This document shows positions 23,702 through 30,120 of a stretch of DNA of 35,707 bases, one piece after another. The notes below the pieces were generated by a model. The model was given only the letters and a program-made list of their open reading frames with translations, was not told the DNA's origin and ran no database searches. The position numbers and the translations under genes were made by a program. The first letter of the stretch is position 1; every line of letters begins with the position of its first letter. The stretch comes from JAFTYO01 sp045613125 (GTDB lineage: Bacteria; Pseudomonadota; Alphaproteobacteria; RF32; CAG-239), in the NCBI GenBank assembly GCA_045613125.1, contig JAZLAM010000029.1, forward strand, positions 1-35,707, in the 5' to 3' direction.

Positions 23702-23737
23702 AACGGGGTGTGAAAACACCTCGTTGGTTGTATTTTA
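23702..23737 (+). terminator. Terminator of array member 10
   Basis: AACGGGGTGT (23702-23711), GAAA loop, ACACCTCGTT (23716-23725), then GGTTGTATTTT, a weaker U-tract than in the other copies. Confidence 0.8.
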
Positions 23738-23741
23738 TAAA

Positions 23742-23854
23742 TTGACAAAATGTTTTTTTATGATAGTATGCAATTTACAAATATATTATGATGTAAATAA
23801 AATAATTAATATAAAAGGCGATGGGTCGATGCTTTATAACCGACAACAAATATT
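23742..23854 (+). promoter_or_regulatory. Array copy 11: promoter and conserved leader
   Basis: TTGACA (23742-23747), N16, TAGTAT (23764-23769). GGCG at 23817-23820. The mini-ORF starting at 23829 has CAA instead of a stop at codon 7 and runs on as MLYNRQQIL to TGA at 23856-23858, overlapping the main start as ATGA. Stem GUCG/CGAC. Confidence 0.85.
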
Positions 23855-24724
23855 ATGAAGACAATTAGTGAACAATTGGCAATGTTTAATGAACATGACG
23901 CAGGTAAACAAGTTTTACAATACGTCAATAACGGACATTTGCTTTGCAAAGAGGCACAGGTTAAAATTTTTGAGCTTAACGATGTGTTGGATATTGTACA
24001 ATGCCTTGTTAAGAAGGAACACTCTATTTGCGTTGAAGCGCAAATTCAAATGCTTAAACGTGAGGACGCAGTCGCACTTGCAAAAGTGTATTGTGGTATG
24101 TTTTCTTTGGCAGAAGAAGCAGAGCTTCAAATGTTTGAGCATGTGAATGTTGTCGCTCTTGTAGGTGTATGTTGCCGTAAGTTTTCTCTTGGTGTCGAAG
24201 CAAGAGCAAAAATGTTTAAGCATCCAAATGCTAAAGAGATTGTTCGGATATACATACAATCTTGGCCACTCGGCTATGCTGATGTAGTAAAGATTTTTGA
24301 TCTTGAACATCCTGACGATATTATCTTAGAATATATTCGTAAGCGTCCTCTCGGTGTGGCAACTGAAGCAAAGCTGTTCGAACTTGACCGGGCTCAAGAA
24401 TGTGTTCTTGAATATATTCGTAAGTTTCCTTTGTATGAAGAAAATCAGGTAAAATTGTTTGAAATTGACAATTTTGAAGAATTTCTTACTGAATATATTC
24501 AAAAATATCCTCTTTGTGATGAAGCCCAGTTAAAATTGTTTAGAGTGGAAAATGCAGGCAAACTGGTTAAGGAGTATGTTCAGAAAAATTCTCTTTGCTA
24601 TCGGGCACAACTTGAGTTATTTAATCTGGAAAATGCTCTTGAGATTTTGGAAGAATATCTTCAGAAACATCCGCTTTATCATGATGTTGTAAAGAAATTG
24701 TTTGAGTTCTTAAAAGCCAAATAG
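23855..24724 (+). CDS. Alpha-solenoid repeat protein, array member 11
   Basis: 289 aa, the longest member: N-cap MKTISEQLAMFNEHDAGKQVLQYV (close to members 1 and 4), nine repeats, half repeat LYHDVVKKLFEFLKAK. The front half resembles members 4 and 8 (LAEEAELQMFEHVNVVAL), the back half is near consensus (LCDEAQLKLFRVENAGKL). Extra cysteines occur in repeats 2-3 (VYCGMF, VCCRKF). It closes the array; a symmetrical terminator and the leftward KilAC gene follow. Function unknown. Confidence 0.83.
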   Translation: MKTISEQLAMFNEHDAGKQVLQYVNNGHLLCKEAQVKIFELNDVLDIVQCLVKKEHSICVEAQIQMLKREDAVALAKVYCGMFSLAEEAELQMFEHVNVVALVGVCCRKFSLGVEARAKMFKHPNAKEIVRIYIQSWPLGYADVVKIFDLEHPDDIILEYIRKRPLGVATEAKLFELDRAQECVLEYIRKFPLYEENQVKLFEIDNFEEFLTEYIQKYPLCDEAQLKLFRVENAGKLVKEYVQKNSLCYRAQLELFNLENALEILEEYLQKHPLYHDVVKKLFEFLKAK

Positions 24725-24748
24725 TTCTTTGAAACATTTGTTAATTAA

Positions 24749-24780
24749 AAAATCCCCTCGAACACGAGGGGATTTATTAA
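24749..24780. terminator. Bidirectional terminator, end of array
   Basis: AATCCCCTCG (24751-24760) / CGAGGGGATT (24765-24774), perfect 10-bp stem with loop AACA, A-run before and T-rich after. It serves member 11 and the convergent KilAC gene, which ends at 24777. Its stem is unrelated to the ACGGGGTG family. Confidence 0.88.
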
Positions 24781-25295
24781 ATTAGGCCATCGGCTTTTAA
24801 TAAATCGCGAATGAAAGATACACCTTTTCCTGTCCAGTAGGTGTGGGGGCGGTTTAGAGGTCTTCCTTGTGAATCTTCACTGTAATTATACCAACAAACC
24901 CTTGTGTAGCCACACGCCTGATATTTTGCATATAAAACCCAAACATCACCGGTTTTATACTGAACTTTCTTTTGCTGCAAATATTTGTTAAGGCCTATTG
25001 CAGAGTATCCAAAGTTCTTGGCAACAATTCCGATAGGAAATAGGCTGTTTGATTCAATCAGGTCATCAAACGCTTCTGCTTTTGATTTAAGTTTTGAGCA
25101 TTGCTTTTGCAAATTTTCAATTTCAGCTTGTTTTTCATTAAGCTGTTGTTTTAAGCTCGCAATCTCTGTTTGTAAATCTTTAGCAGATGTTCTCTTTTTA
25201 ATTGGTTGAGGTTTTACCTCTGTTGATGTGGCAGTATTTGCGACATCAAGTTCAGGAAACAAAGTTCCTTGGTGCAAATCATTTTTTGTGCCCAT
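24777..25295 (-). CDS. KilAC (ANT) domain protein, phage antirepressor-like
   Basis: 172 aa. Residues 1-40 are polar and probably disordered; 42-75 form a coiled coil (ETEIASLKQQLNEKQ-type heptads, probably dimerising); 78-172 match the C-terminal KilAC/ANT DNA-binding domain of phage antirepressors: LFPIGIVAKNFGYSAIGLNKYL, then QYKTGDVWVLYAKYQACGYT, and HTYWTGKGVSFIRDLLKADGLI at the end. The N-terminal Bro/AntA domain normally fused to KilAC in phages is absent. It lies between the array and tRNA-Thr with no other phage genes. It may be a domesticated regulator; whether it controls the array is unknown. The ATG at 25295 has no clear ribosome site; a TATAAT (25315-25320, minus strand) lies 20 nt upstream, so the transcript may be nearly leaderless. 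Confidence 0.82.
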   Translation of the reverse strand: MGTKNDLHQGTLFPELDVANTATSTEVKPQPIKKRTSAKDLQTEIASLKQQLNEKQAEIENLQKQCSKLKSKAEAFDDLIESNSLFPIGIVAKNFGYSAIGLNKYLQQKKVQYKTGDVWVLYAKYQACGYTRVCWYNYSEDSQGRPLNRPHTYWTGKGVSFIRDLLKADGLI

Positions 25296-25314
25296 AATAA
25301 TATATTTTTATATA

Positions 25315-25360
25315 ATTATACAATCTTGTTGTCCTTGTATCGCAAATTTTTAAAATTTGC
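25315..25360 (-). promoter_or_regulatory. KilAC gene promoter with 19-bp palindrome
   Basis: -10 TATAAT at 25315-25320 on the minus strand; the best -35 (TTGCGA, 25340-25345) is at a poor 19-nt spacing. A perfect palindrome, GCAAATTTT-T-AAAATTTGC (25342-25360), overlaps that -35, which fits an operator, possibly autoregulatory. Confidence 0.45.
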
Positions 25361-25443
25361 AATAAAATAATTTGGTGATGACAATTAAAATTTGAGTTGC
25401 GTAAAAAGAGAAAATACAAGAGGAAAGGTAAATGATTTAAAAT

Positions 25444-25470
25444 AAAAAAAAGCACCATGAAGGTGCGTTT
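25444..25470 (-). terminator. Terminator of tRNA-Thr
   Basis: GCACC (25452-25456) / GGTGC (25462-25466), 5-nt loop; on the minus strand followed by eight U. It lies 12 nt beyond the encoded CCA of the tRNA. Confidence 0.75.
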
Positions 25471-25478
25471 TGTTTTAA

Positions 25479-25554
25479 TGGTGCCAACAGAGAGACTCGA
25501 ACTCCCGACCCACTGATTACAAATCAGTAGCTCTACCAACTGAGCTATGTTGGC
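25479..25554 (-). tRNA. tRNA-Thr (anticodon TGT)
   Basis: 76 nt on the minus strand. Acceptor GCCAACA/TGTTGGC, D arm GCTC..GAGC with AGTTGGTA, anticodon stem ACTGA/TCAGT with loop TTTGTAA (anticodon TGT), T arm GGGAG-TTCGAGT-CTCTC, discriminator A and encoded CCA. Its 3' end faces the KilAC gene and the array, the side on which integrating elements usually insert. Confidence 0.97.
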
Positions 25555-25648
25555 ATCGCATTGATGGCACTTATATAGTATGATTTTTGACTTGTCAATA
25601 TAAAAAATTAAATAATTTGAAAAAAATAATATTTAAATTTAAAAGTTC

Positions 25649-25774
25649 TTGATTTTTAAAAGTTTTATGATATAGCTAAGAAACCTTTTTAATAAAAGGT
25701 GTAATTTGTTTTAACTATTTCGTGGGAGAACAGCCATGTTCAAAACCACGGAACCTAACTAAGAGGTATGAAAA
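25649..25774 (+). promoter_or_regulatory. rplKA promoter and leader
   Basis: TTGATT (25649-25654), N16, TATAGC (25671-25676), then a leader of about 90 nt. GTGG (near 25722) and CCAC (near 25747) can close a stem around GAGAACAGCCATGTTC, whose own GAACA/TGTTC arms pair; the loop context CCACGGAACC follows. A structured site here could take part in ribosomal-protein autoregulation (L1 in other bacteria), but the match to the L1 site is not evident. Confidence 0.5.
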
Positions 25775-26212
25775 ATGGCTAAGTCTAAAAAGAAAATTTT
25801 AGGTTTAATCAAGCTTCAAATTGCCGCTGGAAAAGCTAATCCTTCTCCTCCGGTTGGTCCTGCTTTGGGTCAAAAAGGCTTGAATATTATGGAATTCTGC
25901 AAAGCATTTAATGCTGCAACTCAAAAAATGGAACCAGGTATTCCGGTACCGGTTATCATTACGGCTTATGAAGATAAAAGCTTTACTTTTATCACAAAGC
26001 TTCCTCCTGTTGCTTACTTTATTAAGAAAGCTGCAGGTGTGCAGTCTGCTTCCAAAGAACCTGGAAAATCTTATGCCGGCCAAATTACTCTTGCTCAAGT
26101 AAAAGAAATTGCTCAAACAAAATTACCTGACTTAAACTGTTCTACAGTTGAATCTGCTATGAATATGGTTAAAGGTCAGGCTGTTTCTATGGGTATTAAG
26201 GTAGTGGAGTAA
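25775..26212 (+). CDS. rplK: Large ribosomal subunit protein uL11
   Basis: 145 aa, full length. It binds 23S rRNA at the GTPase-associated centre. N-terminal KLQIAAGKANPSPPVGPALGQKGLNIMEFCKAFN and C-terminal IAQTKLPDLNCSTVESAMNMVKGQAVSMGI are the family signatures. The ATG at 25775 follows AGAGG. rplA begins 4 nt after its stop, a standard rplKA pair, but secE and nusG, which normally precede it, are absent: tRNA-Thr lies upstream on the other strand. Confidence 0.98.
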   Translation: MAKSKKKILGLIKLQIAAGKANPSPPVGPALGQKGLNIMEFCKAFNAATQKMEPGIPVPVIITAYEDKSFTFITKLPPVAYFIKKAAGVQSASKEPGKSYAGQITLAQVKEIAQTKLPDLNCSTVESAMNMVKGQAVSMGIKVVE

Positions 26213-26216
26213 GACG

Positions 26217-26900
26217 ATGGCAGGAAAAAGAATTGTAAATGCATATAAAAATCTTGATAAAAATCAAGCATATGCTTTAAAAGAAGCTGTAAGAATCGTT
26301 AAAGAAAACGCTACAGCAAAATTTGATGAAACAATTGATTTGGCAATTAACTTAGGTGTTGATCCTAAGCACGCTGATCAAATGGTTAGAGGTGTTTGCC
26401 CACTTCCTCATGGAAATGGTAAAAAAGTTCGTGTTGCTGTTTTTGCTCAAGGTGAAAAAGCTGATGAAGCAAAAGCTGCAGGAGCTGATATTGTTGGCGC
26501 TGAAAACCTTGTTGATTCTATTTTGTCAGGCAAAATTGACTTTGATCGTTGCATAGCTACACCTGATATGATGGGTATGGCTGGCCGTGTTGCTCGTGTT
26601 TTAGGTCCTAAAGGTTTAATGCCAAACCCGAAACTCGGCACAGTTACAGTTGATGTTGCTACAGCTGTTGCTAAAGCTAAAGCCGGAGAAGTTCAGTATC
26701 GTGTTGAAAAGAACGGTATTGTTCATGCTGGTGTTGCTAAAGCATCATTTAGCGAAGATAAAATTTATGACAATGCCAAAGCATTTATTGAAGCTATTAT
26801 CAAAGCTAAACCACAAACTGTTAAAGGAACATATATGAAAAAAGTTTCTATAAGTTCTACAATGGGTGTTGGTGTTAAAGTTGATACAACAGCTCTCTAA
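26217..26900 (+). CDS. rplA: Large ribosomal subunit protein uL1
   Basis: 227 aa, normal length. It builds the L1 stalk and in other bacteria represses its own operon. Typical segments: KFDETIDLAINLGVDPKHADQMVRG at the front, RVLGPKGLMPNPKLGTVT in the middle, GEVQYRVEKNGIVHAGVAKASF and KGTYMKKVSISSTMGVGVKVD at the end. Followed at once by a strong terminator, so rplJ, rplL and rpoBC, the usual next genes, are not in this transcript. Confidence 0.98.
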   Translation: MAGKRIVNAYKNLDKNQAYALKEAVRIVKENATAKFDETIDLAINLGVDPKHADQMVRGVCPLPHGNGKKVRVAVFAQGEKADEAKAAGADIVGAENLVDSILSGKIDFDRCIATPDMMGMAGRVARVLGPKGLMPNPKLGTVTVDVATAVAKAKAGEVQYRVEKNGIVHAGVAKASFSEDKIYDNAKAFIEAIIKAKPQTVKGTYMKKVSISSTMGVGVKVDTTAL

Positions 26901-26918
26901 TAGATAAGGCTTTATAGA

Positions 26919-26952
26919 AAAATCTCCGATAAATTTATCGGAGATTTTTTTA
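26919..26952. terminator. Bidirectional terminator after rplA
   Basis: AATCTCCGATAA and TTATCGGAGATT form a near-perfect hairpin between rplA (+) and the tatA-like gene (-), with A/T runs on both sides. Confidence 0.9.
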
Positions 26953-26972
26953 TATAAAATGTATATAAGATA

Positions 26973-27194
26973 TTATTCTTTTATTTCTTCTTTTGTTTCA
27001 GATGATTTTGCTTCTGTTTTTTTTGTTTTTGCTTCTTTTACTTGAGCAAGTTTTTCTTGAGCTTTTTGTTGACCTTTTTTAACAGCTTCAACACCTTCTT
27101 TTGTTTTAGCTTCAATGGTTTTTTTCCATTCAGGTAATTTATCGGCATTAAAAATGACAACAACTAAGATAATTACTAATAACCAACTAAACAT
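26973..27194 (-). CDS. tatA: TatA-like twin-arginine translocase subunit
   Basis: 73 aa. One N-terminal membrane helix (FSWLLVIILVVVIF), a short hinge NADKLPEW, then a Lys/Glu-rich amphipathic helix and charged tail: the TatA/TatB layout. The KLPE piece of the family FG-x-KLPE motif is present, but the FG pair is FN here and the usual early polar residue is missing, so it is a divergent TatA/B. Position supports the call: SPOR gene, nagZ and tat genes are often neighbours in Alphaproteobacteria. The start lies 3 nt past the nagZ stop, with AAGGAG inside the nagZ end. tatB and tatC are not next to it. Confidence 0.65.
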   Translation of the reverse strand: MFSWLLVIILVVVIFNADKLPEWKKTIEAKTKEGVEAVKKGQQKAQEKLAQVKEAKTKKTEAKSSETKEEIKE

Positions 27195-27197
27195 TTT

Positions 27198-28256
27198 TTA
27201 TCTCCTTTTTTGCTGGCTCAACACTTCTATCGCGTCGTAGTTGATAAGTTCTTCAGTAAAATTACTAACTTTACTATAATATGCTTTTATCTGTTTATCA
27301 AGCACTATTGTTTCTTTTTTCTTAGAAATTATTTGCTTTATCGTTTCAAAGCGTTCTAAAGATTTATCACTAAGATATTGTCCATTGATACAAATTGCTT
27401 CCATTTCTTTTTCATCAGCCATACAATAGCACACAGCATCGCAACCGGCATCCCATGCTGCCATTGCTCTGTCAGTCATTTTTCCTTTTAAGGCATGCAT
27501 ATCAATTGCATCAGAAATGAGAAAACCGTCGAAACCTATTATACCTCTGATAATATAATTGATTCCTTTTTTAGATATAGTTATCGGATTTTTCTCATCA
27601 ATTTGTGGCAATAAAATATGAGCGGTCATACCAGCTGGCATGTTATTTAAGTTTTTGAAAGGATAAAAATCATTTTCCAGTTCTTGTAGTGAACAATCAA
27701 TAACCGGAGTTGTGGCGTGAGGGTCGTTAATGGCCTTACCATGTCCAGGAAAATGTTTTATACAAGGACATATTCCTTCAGTGATATAAGTTTGGCATAA
27801 AATTTTTCCATGTTTTGCTATTTTTTTCTTATCTTTTCCAAAACATCTGTTTTTTAAAGCAATGGTAATTTCCGAATAATCAGTATCCAGCACCGGAGCA
27901 AGATTAAAATTTGCACCTACTTTTTTCATATTTGATGAAATTATTTTTCCATGTAAAGATGTCGTATTTAGGTTATCGACTAATCCTAAAATATTTTGAG
28001 ACACACATTGTGTTAAGCCGATATTTTTAAGGCTTCCAACTCTTCCACCCTCTTCATCTAAAGATATTAAGACATCATCACGGCCAATGGTTTCTTTTAT
28101 TGATTTTATAAGTGAGAATAATTGTTCTTGAGAAGATACGTTTCTGTTAAAAAGAACAACACCTAACGGATTGTATTTTTCAAACAAGAATTTTTCGGTA
28201 TCGCTTAAAGTAAGTGACTTGACAGATAATAGGGCTGATAGAATCGGTTTTCCCAT
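27198..28256 (-). CDS. nagZ: Beta-N-acetylhexosaminidase, cell-wall recycling
   Basis: 352 aa, glycoside hydrolase family 3. It removes GlcNAc from GlcNAc-anhydroMurNAc(-peptides) in the cytoplasm; the product feeds AnmK, encoded at 3946-5046. Motifs: LISLDEEGGRVGSL (substrate strand), KHFPGHGKAINDPHATTPV around residues 165-183 (general acid/base His loop, usually KHFPGHG..xxDSH), and GFLISDAIDMHALKG around 240-255 with the catalytic Asp (the family usually has SDDLSM/A). No signal peptide, as expected for NagZ. It lies 13 nt after the SPOR gene in the same operon. Confidence 0.93.
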   Translation of the reverse strand: MGKPILSALLSVKSLTLSDTEKFLFEKYNPLGVVLFNRNVSSQEQLFSLIKSIKETIGRDDVLISLDEEGGRVGSLKNIGLTQCVSQNILGLVDNLNTTSLHGKIISSNMKKVGANFNLAPVLDTDYSEITIALKNRCFGKDKKKIAKHGKILCQTYITEGICPCIKHFPGHGKAINDPHATTPVIDCSLQELENDFYPFKNLNNMPAGMTAHILLPQIDEKNPITISKKGINYIIRGIIGFDGFLISDAIDMHALKGKMTDRAMAAWDAGCDAVCYCMADEKEMEAICINGQYLSDKSLERFETIKQIISKKKETIVLDKQIKAYYSKVSNFTEELINYDAIEVLSQQKRR

Positions 28257-28269
28257 ATAGGTGTTTCTC

Positions 28270-29184
28270 CTATTTTTGTTTAGTGATGCAACTTAGACCT
28301 TCTTTTTTTAGGTTGTTACAAAATTTATCAGCATCTTCTTTCGAATCAAAGTTTCCGGTTTTTAATCGATAAATTGAAGATCCTTTGTCATTTGTGGCCG
28401 ACTCGATATTATGTGGTAAATTTTCTAAGCTTTTATGTTTTTTGCTTAGATCATTCCAACCTTTTTTGACCGCCTCAATATTTGAGGATGCCATAAGTTG
28501 AATTTGCCAATTTCCTGTTTTTATAACTTCGTGAATTGGTTCTGTTTTTTTAATTTCTGTAGTTTTAACTTCTTTTTTTGTTTTAACAGGTTCAATATTT
28601 TTAACTGTTTCAATTGTTTTTGCTTCAATCTTTATTTCAGGTTTTTGTGGTATTTCAATCTTTTTTTCTTCGCTTGTTTCGACTTGTTCAATCAATTCAT
28701 CAAGATTTTTCATTGGTAAAATATCTTGTTTTTCTTGAACCACTTCTTCTTTAAAAATTTCAGGTTCCGGTTTTGCTTCAGGTTCTGGAACAATCTCAGG
28801 GAGCTTGGGCTTTTCGGGAGCCGGTAAAATGCTCTCTATTTTTACGGTTTCAGGTTCTTGTTTTTCTACTAAGGCATATATAGACTTATCCTGATTTTGA
28901 ATTTGCATTCCTTGAGGATTGCTCGGATGAATTTTAACCGGATTGGTAGGACGGCGAATTATCGGTATTTCAATATTATGATTTTCGTTAAATCGAGGAG
29001 CAAGCAAAAGCCAACTCACAATACCAGCTAAAGCAATACCGGCAACGGTTCCTATAAAACCATTGCGAGAACGTTGTAGTTCTTGTTTTCTGGCTTGTAA
29101 TTCTGCTTGTCTTTCGGAAGCAACTTTTTGCCTAAACTCACTTAAATAATCATCATCTTTATTGCCATAAAATTCTTTAAACAT
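28270..29184 (-). CDS. SPOR-domain membrane protein
   Basis: 304 aa. A cytoplasmic N-terminus of about 45 residues (charged, coiled: ASERQAELQARKQELQRSRN) is followed by one membrane helix (FIGTVAGIALAGIVSWLLLAP), a long Pro/Glu/Lys-rich periplasmic spacer (residues ~75-220, repeated PEPE/KPE and KTE words), and a C-terminal SPOR domain (WQIQLMASSNIEAVKKGWNDL ... YRLKTGNFDSKEDADKFCNNL). SPOR domains bind glycan strands lacking stem peptides, usually at division sites. First gene of the operon with nagZ and the tatA-like gene, which places it in cell-wall metabolism. It resembles FtsN or DedD in layout but cannot be named safely. Confidence 0.9.
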   Translation of the reverse strand: MFKEFYGNKDDDYLSEFRQKVASERQAELQARKQELQRSRNGFIGTVAGIALAGIVSWLLLAPRFNENHNIEIPIIRRPTNPVKIHPSNPQGMQIQNQDKSIYALVEKQEPETVKIESILPAPEKPKLPEIVPEPEAKPEPEIFKEEVVQEKQDILPMKNLDELIEQVETSEEKKIEIPQKPEIKIEAKTIETVKNIEPVKTKKEVKTTEIKKTEPIHEVIKTGNWQIQLMASSNIEAVKKGWNDLSKKHKSLENLPHNIESATNDKGSSIYRLKTGNFDSKEDADKFCNNLKKEGLSCITKQK

Positions 29185-29312
29185 ATCCTATGCCTTCTAT
29201 TTATTATCTTGTTGTACTAAGATAAAATAAAAAACTTTATAATCAATTAACATCGGGCTTGCAAAAAAATAAAAATTTAAGTAGTCTTATAATCAGTAGA
29301 TAGGAGTAAAAT

Positions 29313-30107
29313 ATGATAATTTCAACATATAATATTAATTCCGTAAATGCAAGATTATCTATTTTTTTAGACTGGCTTGATAAAAATTCTCCGGATATTG
29401 TGTTATTACAAGAACTCAAATCAGACTTTAATTCTTTTCCGTTTTTTGAAATAAAATCTGCAGGATATGATGTGAAAATTGTGGGGCAGAAAAGTTATAA
29501 TGGCGTTGCGATTTTGAGCCGACACAAACTTCAGGTTGTACATGATAAACTTCCCGGTTTTGAAGATGAAAATGCGCGTTATTTAGAAACGATAGCCGAT
29601 GTTAAAGGACAAAAGATAAGGGTTGTAAGTGTCTATATGCCCAATGGAAATCCACCATACAATAATATTTATGATACATCAAAATTTGAATATAAGCTCC
29701 GTTTTATGGATGCTTTTTATAAGCATTCTGCAAGTTTGTTATTAAATGATGAGCCTGTAATTTTAGGTGGCGATTTTAATGTCATTTTAACATCTAATGA
29801 TGTATATAATCCTGAGTTATTTATGAATAATGCTCTTTACAAAGAAAGTGTAAAACAACGCTTGAGAGCCCTGGAACATCTAGGCTTTTATGATGCATTT
29901 AGAGTAATATATCCGAATGATAGTGGTTATACATATTGGGATTATGCTCAAAGAGCATTTGAACAAGATTTTGGATTGAGGATAGATTATTTATTTTTAT
30001 CGTCTAAAATGATGGATAGATTAAAAAAGTGTTATGTTGATAAAACATTGAGAAGTATGGAAAAGACATCTGACCATACTCCTCTTACGGCTGAATTTGA
30101 TGTTTAA
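29313..30107 (+). CDS. xth: Exodeoxyribonuclease III / AP endonuclease
   Basis: 264 aa, exonuclease III subfamily of the EEP fold; repairs abasic sites in DNA. Motifs in order: YNINSVNARL (Asn 7/8), LLQELKSD (metal-binding Glu 34), YMPNGNPP, GGDFNV (Asp/Asn pair near 153), LRIDYLFLS, and the terminal SDHTPL (Asp-His near 255). The ATG at 29313 has TAGGAG upstream. It is divergent from the SPOR gene. The next gene starts just after its stop. Confidence 0.94.
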   Translation: MIISTYNINSVNARLSIFLDWLDKNSPDIVLLQELKSDFNSFPFFEIKSAGYDVKIVGQKSYNGVAILSRHKLQVVHDKLPGFEDENARYLETIADVKGQKIRVVSVYMPNGNPPYNNIYDTSKFEYKLRFMDAFYKHSASLLLNDEPVILGGDFNVILTSNDVYNPELFMNNALYKESVKQRLRALEHLGFYDAFRVIYPNDSGYTYWDYAQRAFEQDFGLRIDYLFLSSKMMDRLKKCYVDKTLRSMEKTSDHTPLTAEFDV

Positions 30108-30120
30108 TAAGGAATATATT

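Noticed and set aside
23915..24310. Long antisense open frames within the array (here and at 17753-18076, 20905-21327)
   Set aside because: They mirror the repeated codons of the forward repeats (Lys, Phe, Cys, Leu-rich shadows), have no ribosome sites, and recur only because the sense units recur.
15420..24776. Regularly recurring leader blocks as a CRISPR-like or integron-like array
   Set aside because: Copies are 0.4-1.1 kb apart and separated by full promoter-ORF-terminator units. There are no short spacers, cas genes, integrase or attC-type sites. Tandem gene duplication explains the pattern.
25479..25554. Array as an intact integrated island at tRNA-Thr
   Set aside because: I find no second copy of the tRNA 3' end to the left by eye, and no integrase or mobility gene. 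Only a decayed or indirect link can be argued.
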